Below are positions 59,499 through 64,000 of a stretch of DNA of 64,000 bases, piece after piece (the first letter of the stretch is position 1; the number at the start of each line of letters is the position of its first letter). Location: the NCBI RefSeq assembly GCF_902497995.1, contig NZ_CABVII010000006.1, forward strand, positions 186,001-250,000. Reading direction: 5' to 3'. Below the pieces are notes generated by a model. That model ran no database searches, was not told the origin of the DNA, and saw only the letters and a program-made list of their open reading frames with translations. The DNA is from Pseudomonas fluorescens (GTDB taxonomy: Bacteria > Pseudomonadota > Gammaproteobacteria > Pseudomonadales > Pseudomonadaceae). Position numbers and translations under genes: made by a program.

Positions 59499-60734
59499 AT
59501 GGACTTCATTCTGTATGCGGTGCCGTTTTTCTTTGTGCTGATCGCCATCGAGCTGCTGGCCGACCGTTGGCGCGGGGTGAGCAATTACCGGGTGGCCGAT
59601 GCGATCAACAGCATCAGCACCGGCGTCTTGTCGACCACTACCGGCCTGTTGACCAAAGGCGTGGGGCTGGTGACCTACGCATTTGCCCTCGAGTATCTGG
59701 CGCTGTTCGAGCTCTCGGCCGACCGCGTCTGGGTCTGGGTGTTCGCCTTTGTCCTTTACGACTTCTGCTACTACTGGCTGCATCGCCTGGGCCACGAGCG
59801 CAATATCCTCTGGGCGGCGCATTCGGTGCATCACCAGAGCGAGGAATACAACCTCTCCACAGCCCTGCGCCAGACCAGCACCGGCTTTCTCCTGAGCTGG
59901 ATCTTCTACCTGCCCATGGCCGTGCTCGGCGTGCCGCTGCTGGTGTTCGTCAGCGTCGCCGCGTTGAACTTGCTGTATCAATTCTGGGTGCATACCCGGC
60001 ACATTCCCAAGCTCGGCTGGTTCGAGTGGTTCTTCGTCACACCGTCCAATCATCGGGCTCACCATGCACAGAACGCTCTCTACATGGATCGCAACTACGG
60101 CGGCGTGTTCATTATTTGGGACCGTCTATTTGGCTCGTTCCAGGAAGAGGACGACAAAGAGCCGGTGATTTTCGGCGTGACCACGCCGCTGGCGAGCTGG
60201 AATCCGTTGTGGGCGAACGTGCAGTTCTACGTGCAATTGTGGGATGACGCACGGCGAGCCGGGAGCGGGTGGGACAAGTTGCGGATCTGGTTCATGCGCA
60301 CCGGTTGGCGGCCGGTGGATGTGGCGGCGAAGTACCCGATGAACAAGCCGGACCTGAGTCAGTTCCGCAAATTCGAGGTGCCGCTGGACGGGCGACAGCA
60401 GCTTTACGTGGCGTTGCAGTTTTGCGTCTACATCGCGCTGGGCAGCTACTTGATGAACCTTGCGCAGCATCTGCCGACAGCCGCCCTGATGCTCGGCTGG
60501 AGTGCCGTGGCGCTGGGTTTGTTCGTGTTGGGCGTGGCCCTGGAGAATCGCCCGTGGGCGTTGAAGCTGGAGCTGTTGCGACTGGCATCGAACCTGCCGC
60601 TGGTATGGCTGGCGCCAGGGGTCGGGCTGTGGCCGGCCAGTGCGGTGGGCTGGGTCGGGCTGCTCAGCTACAGCCTGCTCAGCGTTATCGGGCTCTACTG
60701 CTGCAGAAGCCGCGTCACTCGACTGGCGTCGTAG
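59499..60734 (+). CDS. Sterol desaturase/fatty acid hydroxylase family protein
   Basis: A 411-residue membrane protein with several hydrophobic segments and the eight-histidine di-iron set: WLHRLGHE, AAHSVHHQSEE and NHRAHHAQN, plus HTRHI. The family hydroxylates or desaturates lipids with O2. The C-terminal part (about 300-405) adds further membrane helices. The substrate is unknown. Its 3' end overlaps the convergent DedA gene by 20 bases. Confidence 0.88.
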   Translation: MDFILYAVPFFFVLIAIELLADRWRGVSNYRVADAINSISTGVLSTTTGLLTKGVGLVTYAFALEYLALFELSADRVWVWVFAFVLYDFCYYWLHRLGHERNILWAAHSVHHQSEEYNLSTALRQTSTGFLLSWIFYLPMAVLGVPLLVFVSVAALNLLYQFWVHTRHIPKLGWFEWFFVTPSNHRAHHAQNALYMDRNYGGVFIIWDRLFGSFQEEDDKEPVIFGVTTPLASWNPLWANVQFYVQLWDDARRAGSGWDKLRIWFMRTGWRPVDVAAKYPMNKPDLSQFRKFEVPLDGRQQLYVALQFCVYIALGSYLMNLAQHLPTAALMLGWSAVALGLFVLGVALENRPWALKLELLRLASNLPLVWLAPGVGLWPASAVGWVGLLSYSLLSVIGLYCCRSRVTRLAS

Positions 60735-61347
60735 GACCGTCGGCTTTGGTTTGTTCGGCTTTCAGGGCTTGCTCGTCGGCGTAGATCTTCTTCGCCAGGC
60801 GGGCATTCTTGAAGCGCCGCCGCAGCCACAGGCAAAAGCCTACGACCAGCAGGGCGCCCAGCACCCAAAGTTCGTACTTCTTGACGCTGCCAAGCATGCC
60901 TTCGAGCACCGCGCCGAAGTGATAGGCCGCGGCCGCCAGCGCGGCAGCCCAGATCGCGGCACCGATCCCGTTGAGCAGCAGATAACGTCCCGGCGGATAG
61001 CCCGACAGGCCGATCGCCACCGGCATCACCGTGCGCAGTCCATAAACAAAGCGGAAACTCAGCACCCAGATGTCCGGGTGCCTGCGGATATGTTCCAGCG
61101 CGCGGTCGCCCAGCAATTGCCAGCGCGGTTTGCGTGCCAGCAACTTGCGGCCGTGTTTGCGCCCCAGGAAATACCACAGCTGATCACCGGCATAACTGCC
61201 GAGGAACGCCACGATCATCACCACTTTGAGGTCCATGTATCCGCGGAACGCGAGGAAGCCTGCGAGCACCAGAATGGTTTCGCCTTCGAAAAACGTGCCG
61301 AGAAAAAGGGCGAAGTAGCCGAATTCCTGAAGAAATTGTTGGAGCAT
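60715..61347 (-). CDS. DedA/VTT-domain membrane protein
   Basis: A 210-residue DedA protein: FLEGETILVLAGFLAFRG, FLGSYAGDQLWYFLGRKHG with its conserved acidic and glycine residues, and FRFVYGLRTVMPVAIGLSGY. DedA members are involved in lipid flipping (undecaprenyl phosphate or phosphatidylethanolamine) and membrane homeostasis. It starts with ATG 61347. Overlaps the end of the sterol desaturase-like gene. Confidence 0.9.
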   Translation of the reverse strand: MLQQFLQEFGYFALFLGTFFEGETILVLAGFLAFRGYMDLKVVMIVAFLGSYAGDQLWYFLGRKHGRKLLARKPRWQLLGDRALEHIRRHPDIWVLSFRFVYGLRTVMPVAIGLSGYPPGRYLLLNGIGAAIWAAALAAAAYHFGAVLEGMLGSVKKYELWVLGALLVVGFCLWLRRRFKNARLAKKIYADEQALKAEQTKADGPTTPVE

Positions 61348-61480
61348 TGTCTGGATGCTGGCGAAATGAACGCGCAGCCTAACCCTTCGTGCACATTCAT
61401 GAAAGTGTCCAAATGTGTCTCGACGTGAACATTTCCTACAAGGAGAATGGAATGCGACTACCTGTCAAGGGTGCACATAA

Positions 61481-61498
61481 CTGTAATACGACGGTCAT
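61481..61498. promoter_or_regulatory. Candidate PhoB box before hemB-ppk
   Basis: CTGTAAT-ACGA-CGGTCAT has the 11-base half-site spacing of a Pho box (CTGTCAT repeats) with two mismatches; two more CTGTCA-like copies lie at 61462 and 61514. The match is partial. Confidence 0.4.
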
Positions 61499-61513
61499 AA
61501 TGGTCGCTTATAA

Positions 61514-62566
<1,053 letters not shown>

Positions 62567-62584
62567 CCCTCCCAGGAACATTCC

Positions 62585-64000
62585 ATGACTACCGAAGGAC
62601 TCACTGAAGTCGCCGTAAAAGAGGCTCAACCTGTGGTGGAGCAAATCGACGAAACCCCGCCGGAACTGGAGCCTGCTCCCTCCGCGGTGGTGGCCGAGCC
62701 TGTCGCGGCGACGCCGGCGATTGCCATCCCCGGTCTGGATGACAGCAGCCTGTACATCCATCGCGAGCTATCGCAACTGCAGTTCAATATCCGCGTGCTG
62801 GAACAGGCGCTGGATGTGTCCTACCCGTTGCTGGAGCGGCTGAAATTTCTGCTGATCTTCTCCAGCAACCTGGACGAGTTCTTCGAAATCCGTGTGGCCG
62901 GCCTGAAGAAGCAGATCACCTTCGCCCGTGAGCAGGCTGGCGCCGATGGCCTGCAACCGCATCAGGCCCTGGCCCGCATCAGCGAACTGGTACACGGTCA
63001 CGTCGACCGCCAGTACGCGATCCTCAACGACATTCTGTTACCGGAACTGGAAAAGCATCAGGTCCGCTTCATCCGTCGGCGTCACTGGACCACCAAGATC
63101 AAAACCTGGGTACGTCGCTATTTCCGCGACGAGATCGCGCCGATCATCACCCCGATCGGCCTCGACCCGACGCACCCGTTCCCGTTGCTGGTGAACAAGA
63201 GCCTGAACTTCATCGTCGAGCTCGAAGGTATCGACGCCTTTGGTCGCGATTCCGGTCTGGCGATCATCCCGGCACCCCGTCTGCTGCCGCGTGTCATCAA
63301 GTTGCCGGAAGAAGTGGGCGGCGCTGGCGACAATTATGTATTCCTGTCGTCGATGATCCACGCTCACGCCGATGACCTGTTCCAAGGCATGAAGGTCAAG
63401 GGCTGCTACCAGTTCCGCCTGACCCGAAACGCCGACCTTTCCGTCGACACCGAAGATGTCGAAGACCTGGCTCGCGCCCTGCGCGGCGAGTTGTTTTCCC
63501 GACGCTACGGTGACGCGGTGCGTCTGGAAGTCGCCGACACCTGCCCGAAACATCTGTCCGACTACTTGCTCAAGCAGTTCAACCTGCACGAGACCGAGTT
63601 GTATCAGGTCAACGGTCCGGTCAACCTGACCCGTCTGTTCAGCATCACCGGCCTGGACAGCCAGCGCGAGCTGCAGTACCTGCCGTTCACGCCGCAGATC
63701 CCGAAACTGCTGCAGAACAGTGAGAACATTTTCAGCGTGATCAGCAAGCAGGACATTCTGCTGCTGCACCCGTTCGAGTCGTTCACCCCGGTGGTCGATC
63801 TGTTGCGCCAGGCTGCCAAGGACCCGCACGTCCTGGCGGTGCGCCAGACCCTGTACCGCTCCGGCGCCAACTCGGAAATCGTCGATGCACTGGTCGATGC
63901 GGCGCGCAACGGCAAGGAAGTCACCGCGGTGATCGAATTGCGTGCACGCTTCGACGAAGAGTCCAACCTGCAACTGGCCAGTCGTCTGCAAGCGGCCGGT
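62585..64000 (+). CDS. ppk: Polyphosphate kinase (3' end outside window)
   Basis: The first 472 codons of Ppk1, which polymerises ATP gamma-phosphate to polyphosphate. After a low-complexity Glu/Pro/Ala N-terminal extension (about 1-50) comes the N-domain ([35 protein letters not shown]), the head domain and the start of the catalytic part ([20 protein letters not shown]). Full length is about 740. ATG 62585 lies 18 bases after hemB. The catalytic histidines lie beyond the edge. Confidence 0.95.
   Translation, partial: MTTEGLTEVAVKEAQPVVEQIDETPPELEPAPSAVVAEPVAATPAIAIPGLDDSSLYIHRELSQLQFNIRVLEQALDVSYPLLERLKFLLIFSSNLDEFFEIRVAGLKKQITFAREQAGADGLQPHQALARISELVHGHVDRQYAILNDILLPELEKHQVRFIRRRHWTTKIKTWVRRYFRDEIAPIITPIGLDPTHPFPLLVNKSLNFIVELEGIDAFGRDSGLAIIPAPRLLPRVIKLPEEVGGAGDNYVFLSSMIHAHADDLFQGMKVKGCYQFRLTRNADLSVDTEDVEDLARALRGELFSRRYGDAVRLEVADTCPKHLSDYLLKQFNLHETELYQVNGPVNLTRLFSITGLDSQRELQYLPFTPQIPKLLQNSENIFSVISKQDILLLHPFESFTPVVDLLRQAAKDPHVLAVRQTLYRSGANSEIVDALVDAARNGKEVTAVIELRARFDEESNLQLASRLQAAG

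Overview
The window is a stretch of chromosome from a Pseudomonas of the fluorescens group. Gene order closely follows the P. aeruginosa PAO1 segment I recall as PA5309 down to PA5242, read right to left: oxidoreductase-lrp-dadA-ridA-dadX-pauR-cycB, xpt-rep, comM, ubiK-glnK-amtB, sutA, xerC-dapF-lysA-lppL-cyaY, rnk-cyaA, argH, algR-hemC-hemD-hemX-hemY, dsbB-algQ, algP, hemB-ppk. GC-rich coding sequence and 15 paired plus 2 single REP/REPIN palindromes of the kind common in the P. fluorescens group support this. Gene names come from recognising protein sequence and context; no search was run.

Layout. 1-9.6 kb: a phospholipase D lipoprotein, a MocR regulator and an amino acid/polyamine block (PauB4-like oxidase, Lrp, D-alanine catabolism dadA-ridA-dadX, PauR-like repressor), then cytochrome c5. 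9.8-22.1 kb: a CoA-transferase, purine salvage xpt, rep helicase, a GGDEF-EAL c-di-GMP protein, a MATE pump with divergent LysR regulator, an exported epimerase-like protein, and comM. 22.1-27.0 kb: an AT-richer accessory patch (below). 27.0-30.5 kb: ubiK, then glnK-amtB behind a sigma-54 type promoter, yjbQ, sutA. 30.6-36.2 kb: HAD phosphatase-xerC-DUF484-dapF-lysA-lppL on the minus strand and cyaY divergent. 36.3-43.0 kb: rnk with an attenuator-like leader, class I adenylate cyclase, small conserved proteins, a GST and argH. 43.4-50.0 kb: algR, the hem operon, dsbB and algQ. 50.1-64 kb: an FKBP isomerase, algP with its Lys-Pro-Ala-rich tail, an ABC-F ATPase and small channel, a LysE exporter, a cytochrome-FTR1 iron permease, yaiI, elbB, a sterol desaturase-like protein, DedA, hemB and the start of ppk.

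The most unusual part is 22.1-27.0 kb. The spacer between comM and ubiK appears twice in diverged form. Copy A (about 22285-23490) has a 56-aa ORF, a HigA-like antitoxin and the 3' end of a Bro-N gene. Copy B (about 25503-26570) has a comM internal fragment, a paralogous 56-aa ORF, an internally deleted higA remnant and a complete Bro-N gene. Between them lie an EamA-type transporter and a 5'-truncated ORF that could be an orphan toxin domain. Between the Bro-N gene and ubiK lies a nested long-stem palindromic element (about 26645-26805) that no annotated gene explains.

Other points: algZ/fimS is not beside algR; the CoA-transferase sits between two REPINs at a place where I recall no such gene in PAO1; and hemB-ppk is preceded by a possible PhoB box.
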